Part shown: in pieces, positions 18,835 to 27,146 of the stretch | Layout of the letters: every line of letters starts with the position of its first letter | Numbering within the stretch: position 1 is the first letter of the stretch | Notes under the pieces: generated by a model | Databases searched by the model: none | Seen by the model: only the letters and a program-made list of their open reading frames with translations | Told to the model about the DNA's origin: nothing | Made by a program: the position numbers and the translations under genes | Assembly: GCA_947474005.1 (NCBI GenBank) | Contig: CANJHI010000009.1 | Span: 1 to 64,000, forward strand | Direction of reading: 5' to 3' | DNA length: 64,000 nt | DNA from: Alphaproteobacteria bacterium | GTDB lineage: Bacteria; Pseudomonadota; Alphaproteobacteria; Reyranellales; Reyranellaceae

Positions 18835-19986
18835 TCAGGGGACCCGGCGGCCGGGTACGGGCTTCTGGCCGGTGATCTTGAGGCCGAAGCCTTCCAGGCC
18901 GACCACGCTCTTCTTGCTGTTGGTCAGCAGCACCATTTCCTTGATGCCGAGGTCGATCAGGATCTGGGCGCCGACACCGTAGTCGCGCAATTCCTGGCCG
19001 GCCGGCTCGATCGGCTCGCCGGCGCGGCGGCGCTGCTCGGCCAGCACGACGGTAAGCGGCTCGCGGATCAGCACGATGACGCCGCGGCCTTCCTTGGAGA
19101 TCTCGCGCATAGAAGCTTCGATCTCGCCGCCACGGCCGCCGCTACGCTGGCCGAGCGTATCGGTGAAGAGATTGACGGCATGCATGCGCACCATGACCGG
19201 GCCACCGGTCGCGGGATCGCCCTTCACCAGCGCCACGTGCTGCGCCATCGTCACCTTGTTCACGTACACAACGCAGCGGAAGTCGCCGCCGTAGGTGCTG
19301 TCGAGAGCAGTCTCGCTGATGCGCTTGACGATCGAGTCGTAGCGGCGACGGTAGGCGATCAGGTCGGCGATGGTGCCGATCTTGAGGCCGTGGCGCTGTG
19401 CGAAGGTGATGAGATCGTTGCGACGCGCCATTGTGCCGTCGTCGTTCATGATCTCGCAGACGACCCCGGCCGGCGTAAGGCCGGCCAGTCGCGCCAGGTC
19501 GACCGCGGCTTCGGTATGGCCGGTGCGCTCCAGCGTGCCGCCGTCGCGCGCGACCAGCGGGAAGACGTGGCCCGGTGTCACGATATCCTTGGGACCGCAC
19601 GACGGGTCGATCGCCACTTGCACGGTGCGCGCGCGATCGGCCGCCGAGATGCCGGTGGTGACGCCTTCGCGTGCCTCAATCGAGACGGTGAAGGCGGTCT
19701 GGTGCCGCGTGCCGTTGTTCTGCGCCATCAGCGGCAGGCCGAGTTGCTCGACCCGCTCACGAGTCAGCGCCAGGCAGATCAGGCCACGAGCATGCTTGGC
19801 CATGAAGTTGATGACTTCGGGCGTCGCCCATTGCGCCGGGATCACGATGTCGCCTTCGTTCTCGCGGTCCTCGTCATCGACAAGGATGAACATCCGGCCC
19901 TTGCGGGCCTCCTCGATGATGTCTTCCGCAGCGGCCTTCACTTCACCGAAGGTGATCCGCCAAGCGTCCTTTTCGAGCGCGCTCAT
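18835..19986 (-). CDS. ribB: RibBX: DHBP synthase fused to a degenerate GTP cyclohydrolase II-like domain
   Basis: Residues 1-215 are a complete 3,4-dihydroxy-2-butanone-4-phosphate synthase: the metal/substrate loop DDEDRENEGD is at 37-46, and RHQTAFTVSIE and TPGHVFPL follow. Residues 230-383 resemble RibA, but the zinc cysteines are gone. At the C-x10-C-x-C positions the protein has N272, G283 and R285. This matches the RibBX variant described for Proteobacteria, in which the RibA-like part lacks cyclohydrolase II activity. A separate ribA is therefore expected elsewhere in the genome. The gene overlaps ribE by ATGA. Confidence 0.92.
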   Translation of the reverse strand: MSALEKDAWRITFGEVKAAAEDIIEEARKGRMFILVDDEDRENEGDIVIPAQWATPEVINFMAKHARGLICLALTRERVEQLGLPLMAQNNGTRHQTAFTVSIEAREGVTTGISAADRARTVQVAIDPSCGPKDIVTPGHVFPLVARDGGTLERTGHTEAAVDLARLAGLTPAGVVCEIMNDDGTMARRNDLITFAQRHGLKIGTIADLIAYRRRYDSIVKRISETALDSTYGGDFRCVVYVNKVTMAQHVALVKGDPATGGPVMVRMHAVNLFTDTLGQRSGGRGGEIEASMREISKEGRGVIVLIREPLTVVLAEQRRRAGEPIEPAGQELRDYGVGAQILIDLGIKEMVLLTNSKKSVVGLEGFGLKITGQKPVPGRRVP

Positions 19987-20585
19987 GATTTTCCGTGCTC
20001 CAACAATCGCGCAACGTAACGCGCGAGCATGTCGACCTCAAGGTTGACCCTCTGGCCTGTTTTGGCGTGTCCCAAGGTGGTGACCGCCTGGGTGTGTGAA
20101 ATGATGTTGATGCCGAAGCGGTCGCCCGTGACTTCATTCACGGTGAGCGAGATGCCGTCGACGGCAACCGATCCCTTGGCGGCGATGAACCGGGCGAGGT
20201 CGGGCGGCGCCTCGAAGATGAAGCGCACGCTGCCGCCTTCGGGTGTCATCGAAACGACTTTCCCGACGCCATCGACATGGCCGTAGACCAGATGGCCGCC
20301 CAGCTCGTCGCCAAGCTTCAGCGACAGTTCGAGGTTGATCCGGCTGCCGATCGCCCAGTCGCCCAGATGCGTCTTGGCCAGGCTCTCGCCGGAAACCTCC
20401 ACGGCGAACCAGTCGCCGCCCTTCTCGATCACGGTAAGGCAGCAGCCGGAGCAAGCAATCGAGGCGCCGATGGCGATCGGGATCATGTCGTGCTTGGTGC
20501 GCACGACGAAGCGGCGGTCGCCGGCCTGGCTGCCCGGGGTGACCGTGGCGATCTCGCCGATATCCGTGACGATGCCCGTGAACAT
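19983..20585 (-). CDS. ribE: Riboflavin synthase alpha chain
   Basis: This 200-residue protein is built of two lumazine-binding barrels: MFTGIVTDIGEIA, CSGCCLTV and LGDWAIGSRINLE in the first, then GHLVYGHVDGVGKV, VAVDGISLTVNEV and LARYVARLL in the second. It dismutates two lumazines to riboflavin plus the ribitylamino-uracil. It lies between ribD and ribBX, coupled to the latter by ATGA. Confidence 0.96.
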   Translation of the reverse strand: MFTGIVTDIGEIATVTPGSQAGDRRFVVRTKHDMIPIAIGASIACSGCCLTVIEKGGDWFAVEVSGESLAKTHLGDWAIGSRINLELSLKLGDELGGHLVYGHVDGVGKVVSMTPEGGSVRFIFEAPPDLARFIAAKGSVAVDGISLTVNEVTGDRFGINIISHTQAVTTLGHAKTGQRVNLEVDMLARYVARLLEHGKS

Positions 20586-20593
20586 GGTACTAC

Positions 20594-21673
20594 CTAAGTC
20601 CGCCTGTGCCAGGTTTCCAGTGTGTCGGTGCCCACGATCCGGCTGGAAACCAGCCTGAACCGGGGCGCGAAATCTAACCGGCCGATCGCCAAAGGACCGA
20701 CCGCAGAGCGGCTGTCTTCGCCCAGGACGACCCCTGCCCGGTAGCTGCTGATACGGTCGACCAACCCTGCCCGCAGGAAGGCCGCGGCGACCTGCCCGCC
20801 ACCTTCGATCAGCACGCTCGAATAGCCCAGGTCGCCCAGCTTCTTGGCGACGGCCGCGACATCGACCCTGCCCTCGCCGCGTGCCGGCGTCTCAATGACG
20901 TTGATTCCCCTGTGATGCAACTGCTCGACGCGCGACGCTTCAGCGCCGGCATGAAACAGCAGCACGGGTATCGTCTTCGCTGTCGTCGCCAGTTTCGATG
21001 TGGCGGACAAGCCGGCCTTCGAGTCGAGGACGATGCGGTCCGGTGAATAGGCTCCGAGGCCCGGCAGCCGGCATGTGAGATCGGGGTCGTCGGCCTCGAC
21101 GGTGCCGGCACCGACCAGGATGGCGTCGTGGAGGCTGCGCAGGCGATGGCCGTCGGCGCGCGCGGCCTCGCCGGTGATCCATTTGCTCTCGCCCGAGGCC
21201 GTGGCGATCCGCCCATCGAGCGAACTCGCCAATTTGAGATGGAAGAGCGGCCGGCCCTCCTTCACGCGCAGAAAGAAGCCCACGTTGATCTCGGTCGCTG
21301 CTGCCGCCGCCTCGCCGACCTCGACGGCAATTCCCGCCGCCACCAGCCGCGCATGGCCCTGCCCCTTTACACGCGGGTCGGGGTCCTCAATCGCCGAGAC
21401 CACACGGCTAACGCCTGATGCGATCAGCGCGTCGGCACAGGGTGGCGTCTTGCCGTGATGGGCGCAGGGCTCGAGCGTCACATAGACGGTGGCGCCCTTC
21501 AGCGGCTCGTGCGCACTGGCGATGGCATCCGCCTCGGCGTGCGGCCGGCCGCCGTCCCGGGTGCGGCCGCGCGCGATCACGCGTCCATCGCGCACGATCA
21601 CGCATCCCACGGCCGGGTTCGGCCAGGTGCGGCCGAGCGATCGGCGCGCCAGCGCGAGCGCTGCGCGCATCAT
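20594..21673 (-). CDS. ribD: Bifunctional riboflavin deaminase/reductase RibD
   Basis: This 359-residue protein combines a cytidine-deaminase-like domain (H-A-E in RPHAEADAI, then PCAHHGKTPPC as the zinc ligands, residues 1-145) with an NADPH-dependent reductase domain (HLKLASSLDGRIAT... onward). It carries out the second and third steps of riboflavin synthesis. It starts 4 nt after nrdR ends, the common alphaproteobacterial nrdR-ribD order. No FMN riboswitch was seen in front of the cluster. Confidence 0.95.
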   Translation of the reverse strand: MMRAALALARRSLGRTWPNPAVGCVIVRDGRVIARGRTRDGGRPHAEADAIASAHEPLKGATVYVTLEPCAHHGKTPPCADALIASGVSRVVSAIEDPDPRVKGQGHARLVAAGIAVEVGEAAAAATEINVGFFLRVKEGRPLFHLKLASSLDGRIATASGESKWITGEAARADGHRLRSLHDAILVGAGTVEADDPDLTCRLPGLGAYSPDRIVLDSKAGLSATSKLATTAKTIPVLLFHAGAEASRVEQLHHRGINVIETPARGEGRVDVAAVAKKLGDLGYSSVLIEGGGQVAAAFLRAGLVDRISSYRAGVVLGEDSRSAVGPLAIGRLDFAPRFRLVSSRIVGTDTLETWHRRT

Positions 21674-21677
21674 CGCA

Positions 21678-22145
21678 TCAGTCCTTCAGGCTGGCCGTGT
21701 CGGCAAGGTCGGAGATGAACTCCTCGAAGTCCCGGGCCTCGCGGAAATTGCGATAGACCGAGGCGAAGCGCACGTAGGCCACCGGATCGAGCGCGCGCAG
21801 CGCGTCCATCACCAGTTCGCCGATCTGCGTCGAGGGAATCTCGCTCTCGCCAGAGCTTTCGAGGCGGCGCACGATGCCGTTCACCACGCGCTCGACGCGC
21901 TCGGGATCGACAGGCCGCTTGCGGCAGGCCACCGAGATCGAGCGCGCGAGCTTGTCGCGGTCGAACTGCACGCGCTGGCCGTTCTTCTTCACCACCGTCA
22001 GTTCGCGCAGCTGCACGCGCTCGAAGGTGGTGAAGCGCGAGCCGCACGACGGGCAGTAGCGCCGCCGGCGGATCGCCGAATTGTCGTCGGTCGGCCGCGA
22101 GTCCTTAACCTGTGTGTCCTCGTGACCGCAAAATGGACAGCGCAT
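21678..22145 (-). CDS. nrdR: Transcriptional repressor NrdR
   Basis: This 155-residue protein has an N-terminal zinc ribbon (C3, C6, C31, C34), the [17 protein letters not shown] block, and an ATP-cone domain ([20 protein letters not shown]). NrdR represses ribonucleotide reductase genes in response to dATP/ATP by binding NrdR boxes. It lies between glyA and ribD, a conserved placement. Confidence 0.97.
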   Translation of the reverse strand: MRCPFCGHEDTQVKDSRPTDDNSAIRRRRYCPSCGSRFTTFERVQLRELTVVKKNGQRVQFDRDKLARSISVACRKRPVDPERVERVVNGIVRRLESSGESEIPSTQIGELVMDALRALDPVAYVRFASVYRNFREARDFEEFISDLADTASLKD

Positions 22146-22180
22146 CTCGTCCCCCCGTTATTCTCTGGCCTGGCGCGTCG

Positions 22181-23488
22181 TCAGTCGCGGTAGATGGGAA
22201 AGCGGGCACAGAGCGTATGCACCTTGGCCCGCACTTCTTGTTCGACCTGGGCATCCCCGTCCGGGCCGTTCTTGGCAATTCCATCGAGCACGTCGGCGAT
22301 CAGGTGACCAATCTGGCGGAACTCGGCTGTACCAAACCCGCGCGTCGTGCCGGCGGGCGAACCCAGCCGCACGCCCGAGGTGATCGTGTACTTCTCCGGG
22401 TCACCCGGAATGCTGTTCTTGTTCACCGTGATGCCGGCGCGGTCGAGCACCTTCTCCGCCGAAACGCCGGTCGCCTTCTTCGGGCGCAGGTCGACCAGCA
22501 TGACGTGACTGTCGGTTCCGCCCGAGACGATCTTGAGGCCGCGCTCGGTCAAGGCGGCAGCGAGCGCGCGCGCATTGTCGATGACGTTCTGGGCGTAGAT
22601 CTTGAAGTCCGGCCGCAACGCCTCCCCGAAGGCCACCGCCTTGCCGGCGATGATGTGCATCAGCGGACCGCCCTGGAGGCCCGGGAACACCGCGGAGTTG
22701 ATCTTCTTGCCGATCTCCGCATCGTTCGACAGCACCATGCCGCCGCGCGGGCCGCGCAGCGTCTTGTGCGTCGTCGTCGTCACGACATGGGCATGCGGCA
22801 AGGGACTCGGGTAAACGCCGGCTGCGACCAGGCCGGCATAGTGCGCCATGTCGACCATGAAGAACGCGCCGATCTCATCCGCCACCCTGCGGAAGCGCGC
22901 CCAGTCGATGTGGCGCGAATAGGCTGAGGCGCCGGCCACGATCAGCTTTGGCTTTTCGCGGCGCGCCACCTCTTCCATCTGCTCGTAGTCGATCAGGTGG
23001 GTGTCGGCTTTCACGCCGTAGGACACGACCTTGAACCATTTGCCCGACTGGTTGGCGGGCGAGCCGTGCGTGAGATGGCCGCCTTGGTCGAGCGCCATGC
23101 CCATGAAGGTATCGCCGGGCTTCAGAAGCGCCATGAACACGGCCTGGTTGGCCTGGGCGCCCGAATGCGGCTGGACGTTGGCGAAGGAGCAGTTGAACAG
23201 TCGGCAGGCGCGCTCGATGGCGAGCTGCTCGGTCTTGTCGACCTCCTCGCAGCCACCGTAGTAGCGCCGTCCGGGGTAGCCCTCGGCATACTTGTTGGTC
23301 AGGACCGAACCCGCCGCCTCGAGCACGGCCCGGGAGACGATGTTCTCCGAGGCGATCAGCTCGATCTGCTCGCGCTGGCGGTCGAGTTCGCCTTTCACGG
23401 TCGCATATATGGCCGGATCGGCCTCGGCGAGACTCTGCGTGAACATAGGCAATGGCGAATCGGACAACTTGGCAGCAGCTTGACTCAT
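22181..23488 (-). CDS. glyA: Serine hydroxymethyltransferase
   Basis: This 435-residue PLP enzyme interconverts serine and glycine and feeds one-carbon units to folate. It has the family's [35 protein letters not shown], the PLP lysine in [15 protein letters not shown] and [13 protein letters not shown]. It starts 5 nt after rpiB on the same strand, a frequent alphaproteobacterial pair. Confidence 0.97.
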   Translation of the reverse strand: MSQAAAKLSDSPLPMFTQSLAEADPAIYATVKGELDRQREQIELIASENIVSRAVLEAAGSVLTNKYAEGYPGRRYYGGCEEVDKTEQLAIERACRLFNCSFANVQPHSGAQANQAVFMALLKPGDTFMGMALDQGGHLTHGSPANQSGKWFKVVSYGVKADTHLIDYEQMEEVARREKPKLIVAGASAYSRHIDWARFRRVADEIGAFFMVDMAHYAGLVAAGVYPSPLPHAHVVTTTTHKTLRGPRGGMVLSNDAEIGKKINSAVFPGLQGGPLMHIIAGKAVAFGEALRPDFKIYAQNVIDNARALAAALTERGLKIVSGGTDSHVMLVDLRPKKATGVSAEKVLDRAGITVNKNSIPGDPEKYTITSGVRLGSPAGTTRGFGTAEFRQIGHLIADVLDGIAKNGPDGDAQVEQEVRAKVHTLCARFPIYRD

Positions 23489-23493
23489 CTCGC

Positions 23494-23934
23494 TCAGTCC
23501 TTCGAAAGCTTGGCGACGCGGCCGCCATGGCGGCCGCCTTCGAACTCGGTATTCAGGAAGACCTTCAGCGCCGCCCGTGCAGTTTCGGTGCCGATCAGGC
23601 GCTGGCCGAAGGCCACGACGTTGGCATTATTGTGCTCGCGCGACAGGCGAGCCGAGGTTTCATCATGAACGAGCGCGGCACGCACCTTGGGGTTGCGGTT
23701 GGCAGCGATCGAAATGCCGATCCCCGTCCCGCAGACCAGGACGCCGCGCCCGGCCCGGCCCGAGGCGATGGCCTCGCCCATGGCCCGGCCGAAGTCAGGA
23801 TAGTCGACCGACGCCGTTGAATTTGTGCCGAGATCGAGCACATCGTGACCTGCTTGTTGCAGGTCGCGTTTGAGCAGTTCCTTCAGGTCGAAGCCGGCAT
23901 GATCCGACGCGACCGCGATGGTGGCCCCCGCCAT
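23494..23934 (-). CDS. rpiB: Ribose-5-phosphate isomerase B
   Basis: This 146-residue protein of the RpiB/LacAB family interconverts ribose-5-P and ribulose-5-P. The phosphate-binding start is [13 protein letters not shown]. The active-site cysteine is in [15 protein letters not shown], and [18 protein letters not shown] is typical. It heads the rpiB-glyA-nrdR-ribD-ribE-ribBX-ribH-nusB-thiL run, whose promoter probably lies between 23935 and 24047. Confidence 0.95.
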   Translation of the reverse strand: MAGATIAVASDHAGFDLKELLKRDLQQAGHDVLDLGTNSTASVDYPDFGRAMGEAIASGRAGRGVLVCGTGIGISIAANRNPKVRAALVHDETSARLSREHNNANVVAFGQRLIGTETARAALKVFLNTEFEGGRHGGRVAKLSKD

Positions 23935-24047
23935 CTCGACGATCGATCCCCTCTAGCTGTTGAGTCCCCGAGTACCATATCCGGGGTGACGGCGCTACCG
24001 GCCCCCAAAATCGTGGGAAGTGAGCCACAAGACCCTGAATTCCAGCG

Positions 24048-24075
24048 AAAAAGGCCCGACTCTCGTCGGGCCTTT
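24048..24075 (-). terminator. Intrinsic terminator of the LIV operon
   Basis: Read on the minus strand, AAAGGCCCGAC, a GAGA loop, GTCGGGCC and TTTTT form a strong stem with a T-tract, 17 nt after the binding-protein stop. Confidence 0.92.
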
Positions 24076-24092
24076 CCGGTGCAGATATGCGC

Positions 24093-25205
24093 CTACTTCT
24101 TCATCGGGGACGACTTGCCGTCCTTCCAGACATAGATGTCGTAGACCGGGTTCTTGATGTCGCCCTTGGCGTCGAATTCGAGCACGCCGACAGCGGAGTC
24201 GTACTTGCCGGACCGCAGAGCCGTGGCAACTGCCACCGCGTCGGTCGACTTGGCCTTCTTGGCGGCGTCAGCCCACGCCTTGACCGCTGCGTAGCTGAAC
24301 AGCGTGTAGCCTTCCGGATTGTACTTGGCATCGCGGAATTTCTTCACGAGCGCCGCATTCTTCGGATCGTCCTCGGCCTTGGGCGGGAACGACATCAGCA
24401 CGCCGTTGGTGGCGGCGCCGCCCAGCTGGGCGAATTCGGCGGTTTCGAGTGCGTCGAAGCCCACCATGTTCGCAGCCAGGCCCTGTTCGCGCGACTGCTT
24501 GATGATCAACGCGCCAGCGGTGTGGTAGCCGCCGAGTACGATGATGTCGATCTTCGCCTGCTTCATCTTGTTGATGATCGCGGTGAAGTCCTTGTCGGTG
24601 TCGTTGTAGGCCTCGTACATCGTTTCCTTCAGGCCTCCCTTGTTGAGGGCCTTCTTGGTCTCGTCGGCCACGCCTTTGCCGTACGGCGACTTGTCGTGAA
24701 GGATCGCGACCTTGGCGGTCTTGTTGTTCTTCAGAATGTAGGCGCCGACGGTGGCACCCTGGACGTCGTCACGGCCGCAGGTGCGGAACACCGTTGTGTT
24801 GCCCTTGGCCACAGCGTCGTCGGTCAGCTTGGGATTGGTCGAAGCCGGCGTGATCTGCAGGATCTTGCCTTCCTTGTAGATGTCCGAAGCCGGGATCGAC
24901 GAGCCGGAGCAGAAGTGGCCGGCCACGAAGACGACCTTGTCCGAGACCATCTTGTTGGCGACCGCCGTCGCCTGCTTGGGATCGCAGGCATCGTCGCCGA
25001 TGACGAGCTGGAGCTTCTGGCCATTGACCCCGCCGGCGGCATTGATTTCCTCGACCGCCATTTCGGCGCCGCGCTTGAGCTGCTCGCCGAAGGCCGCGTA
25101 CTGGCCGGTCATCGGGCCGGCCGAACCGATCTTGATTTGCGCGAAAGCCGGCGTTGCCATCACGGCGAGGGCTGCGATGGCAAGCGGGCCGTAGAACTTC
25201 TTCAT
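24093..25205 (-). CDS. Branched-chain amino acid ABC transporter, periplasmic binding protein
   Basis: This 370-residue protein has a Sec signal peptide ending in AFA-Q, then the Leu/Ile/Val-binding fold: IKIGSAGPMTGQYAAFGEQLKRGAE, GDDACDPKQATAVANKMV (the cysteine pair with the later C in GHFCSGSS) and PYGKGVADE. It delivers branched-chain or related amino acids to LivHMGF. AGGAG precedes the ATG. It is the last gene of the operon and is separated from the rest by a hairpin, a layout that often gives higher expression of the receptor. Confidence 0.94.
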   Translation of the reverse strand: MKKFYGPLAIAALAVMATPAFAQIKIGSAGPMTGQYAAFGEQLKRGAEMAVEEINAAGGVNGQKLQLVIGDDACDPKQATAVANKMVSDKVVFVAGHFCSGSSIPASDIYKEGKILQITPASTNPKLTDDAVAKGNTTVFRTCGRDDVQGATVGAYILKNNKTAKVAILHDKSPYGKGVADETKKALNKGGLKETMYEAYNDTDKDFTAIINKMKQAKIDIIVLGGYHTAGALIIKQSREQGLAANMVGFDALETAEFAQLGGAATNGVLMSFPPKAEDDPKNAALVKKFRDAKYNPEGYTLFSYAAVKAWADAAKKAKSTDAVAVATALRSGKYDSAVGVLEFDAKGDIKNPVYDIYVWKDGKSSPMKK

Positions 25206-25221
25206 GCGCGTCTCCTTGGTT

Positions 25222-25245
25222 GACTCCCCCCACGGATGTGGAGTC
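25222..25245 (-). repeat. Intercistronic stem-loop before the LIV binding-protein gene
   Basis: GACTCC at 5' and GGAGTC at 3' (minus strand) enclose a G/C-rich interior that can form a further short CAC/GTG stem. There is no T-tract, so an mRNA processing or stabilising stem that uncouples binding-protein expression from the operon is more likely than termination. Confidence 0.4.
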
Positions 25246-25256
25246 TGGCCGACAGC

Positions 25257-25619
25257 TTAGTGCCGCTCCTCCCAGCCCAGCAAGCCTTTGCGACGGTAGA
25301 GCCAGGGATACTGCTGGACCATCTGGCGCGACCGCGTGAGGCGGTAGGCGAAAGCGCCGATCGACATTTGCACGGCCCAGCCCAGCAAGAATCCGGCCAC
25401 CGACCACAATTCTCCACCGCCCAGGGCGTAATCGAGAAAGCGCAGCGTGGCCGACAGCAGCGCCGTGTAGAACACCATCTGCCCCCAATGGCGCCAGGTA
25501 ATCGCCAGGCCCTGCCCGGCGGCAAAGGACGCGGGACCGACCAGCACGAGGTTCAGTAGCACGACGTTGAACAGCGTGTCGCCGAACCACTCGAACATGA
25601 AGGTGTCGATCGGGCTCAC
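25257..25619 (-). CDS. Small membrane protein of the LIV operon (DUF6867-like)
   Basis: This 120-residue protein has about three hydrophobic segments (roughly 14-35, 48-65 and 72-92) and a charged C-terminus (RKGLLGWEERH). Small proteins of this kind sit in the LIV operons of alphaproteobacteria, and I recall a DUF6867 assignment, which I cannot verify here. The GTG start at 25619 overlaps the livF stop as GTGA, so it is made together with the transporter. A role as an accessory or regulatory subunit of the permease is inference from linkage. Confidence 0.75.
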   Translation of the reverse strand: MSPIDTFMFEWFGDTLFNVVLLNLVLVGPASFAAGQGLAITWRHWGQMVFYTALLSATLRFLDYALGGGELWSVAGFLLGWAVQMSIGAFAYRLTRSRQMVQQYPWLYRRKGLLGWEERH

Positions 25620-26344
25620 GTCTGGCTGCCTTCGAGATAGGCGGCGCGGACTTCGGCGTTGGCCAGCAATTCGCGCCCCGTGCCGGTCATCCGCACCCGG
25701 CCGTTGACCAGGACGTAGCCACGGTCGGCGAGCCGCAATGCGTGAAAGGCGTTCTGCTCGACCAGGAAGATCGTGACGCCGTCATCGCGGGCGATGCGCC
25801 GGATCGACTCGAAGATCTGGCGGACGATCAGCGGTGCCAGCCCAAGCGACGGCTCGTCCAGCAGCAGCAACCGGGGCCGGCCCATCAGCGCGCGCCCGAT
25901 CGCCAGCATCTGTTGCTCGCCGCCGGACAGGGTGCCGCCGCGCTGCGTGCGCCGCTCAGCGAGCCGCGGGAACATCGTGAACACCCGCTCGAGGTCCTGC
26001 CGGAAGTGCGCGGGATCGGCGAGCGTGGCGCCCATCTGGAGATTCTCCAGTACGCTCATGCGCGGAAAGATACGGCGCCCCTCCGGAACCTGGGCCACGC
26101 CACGCCGCACGATTTCGTGGGTCGGCAGGCCTGCGATGTCCTCGCCGTCGAGCCGGATGGTCCCCGCCCGCGCCCGCGGGTTGCCGCAGATCGTCATCAG
26201 CAAAGTCGACTTGCCGGCACCGTTGGCGCCGATCAACGTCACGATCTCCCCCTTCGCGACGTCCAGATCGACGCCGTGCAACGCCTGAATCGCGCCGTAA
26301 TAGGTCGCCACGTCCTTGACCGAGAGCATCGGAGGCTCAGCCAT
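25616..26344 (-). CDS. livF: Branched-chain amino acid ABC transporter ATP-binding protein LivF
   Basis: This 242-residue ABC ATPase has Walker A GANGAGKSTLL, the Q-loop region, signature LSGGEQQMLAIGRALM and Walker B LLLLDEPSLGLAPL, followed by H-loop-equivalent LVEQN as in LivF. The ATG at 26344 has GAGGAGGGG upstream; an in-frame ATG 15 nt earlier contains that ribosome-binding site and is rejected. It overlaps livG by 8 nt. Confidence 0.95.
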   Translation of the reverse strand: MAEPPMLSVKDVATYYGAIQALHGVDLDVAKGEIVTLIGANGAGKSTLLMTICGNPRARAGTIRLDGEDIAGLPTHEIVRRGVAQVPEGRRIFPRMSVLENLQMGATLADPAHFRQDLERVFTMFPRLAERRTQRGGTLSGGEQQMLAIGRALMGRPRLLLLDEPSLGLAPLIVRQIFESIRRIARDDGVTIFLVEQNAFHALRLADRGYVLVNGRVRMTGTGRELLANAEVRAAYLEGSQT

Positions 26345-27146
26345 CGAGCCCCTCCTCATCGGTGCCGAGATAGGCGCGGATCACCGCGGGGTTGCTCTGG
26401 ATCTCGGCCGGCGCGCCCTCGGCGATCTTGCGGCCGTAGTCGAGCACGACGATGTGGTTGGAGATGTTCATGACCACGCTCATGTCGTGCTCGATCAGCA
26501 GCACACCCGTACCGTCGACGTCCCGGATCGACACGAGAAGCTGGTTGAGCTCGGCCGATTCGCGCGGGTTGAGGCCGGCGGCCGGCTCATCGAGACATAG
26601 AAGCCTGGGCTCAGTGCACATGGCGCGGGCGATCTCGAGCCGGCGCTGCGCGCCGTAGGGAAGCTCGCCGGCCGGCCGGTCGGCATCGCCGAGCAGGTCG
26701 ATGCGCTCGAGCCAGGCGCGCGCCAGTCCGATGGCCGCCTCTTCCGCACGGGCAAAGCGACGCAAGCCCAGGAGGCCGTAGACGCTCCAGCCCGAGGCGC
26801 GCATCAGCTTGTTATGCTGGGCGACGAGGAGGTTCTCCAGCACGGTCATGCCGGAAAACAGGCGGATGTTCTGGAACGTCCGCGCCACTTTCGCGCGTTG
26901 GCCGATCTCGTGACCCAGCATGCGCTCCAGCAGATACTCGCGCTCGCCGCCGCTCAATGTGAGGCGGCCGATCGTCGGCTTGTAGAAACCGGTGATGCAA
27001 TTGAAGACGGTCGTCTTGCCGGCGCCGTTGGGACCGATGATGGCGGTGATCTCGCGCGACCGCGCGGCAAACGAGACATCGTCGACCGCCAGCAAACCGC
27101 CGAAGCGCATCGTCAGATGCTCGATCTCGATCAGCGGTTCGCTCAC
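26337..27146 (-). CDS. livG: Branched-chain amino acid ABC transporter ATP-binding protein LivG
   Basis: This 269-residue ABC ATPase has Walker A GPNGAGKTTVFN, the LivG-type insert with ARTFQNIRLFSGMTVLENLLVAQH, signature LPYGAQRRLEIARAM, Walker B LLCLDEPAAGLNP, and the His switch LLIEHDMSVVM. It forms the ATPase pair with LivF. Its ATG overlaps the livM stop (ATGA). Confidence 0.95.
   Translation of the reverse strand: MSEPLIEIEHLTMRFGGLLAVDDVSFAARSREITAIIGPNGAGKTTVFNCITGFYKPTIGRLTLSGGEREYLLERMLGHEIGQRAKVARTFQNIRLFSGMTVLENLLVAQHNKLMRASGWSVYGLLGLRRFARAEEAAIGLARAWLERIDLLGDADRPAGELPYGAQRRLEIARAMCTEPRLLCLDEPAAGLNPRESAELNQLLVSIRDVDGTGVLLIEHDMSVVMNISNHIVVLDYGRKIAEGAPAEIQSNPAVIRAYLGTDEEGLDG

Noticed and set aside
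21674-22180. FMN riboswitch controlling the rib genes
   Set aside because: The gaps before nrdR and ribD are tens of bases or less, too short for the element, and no conserved core is present.
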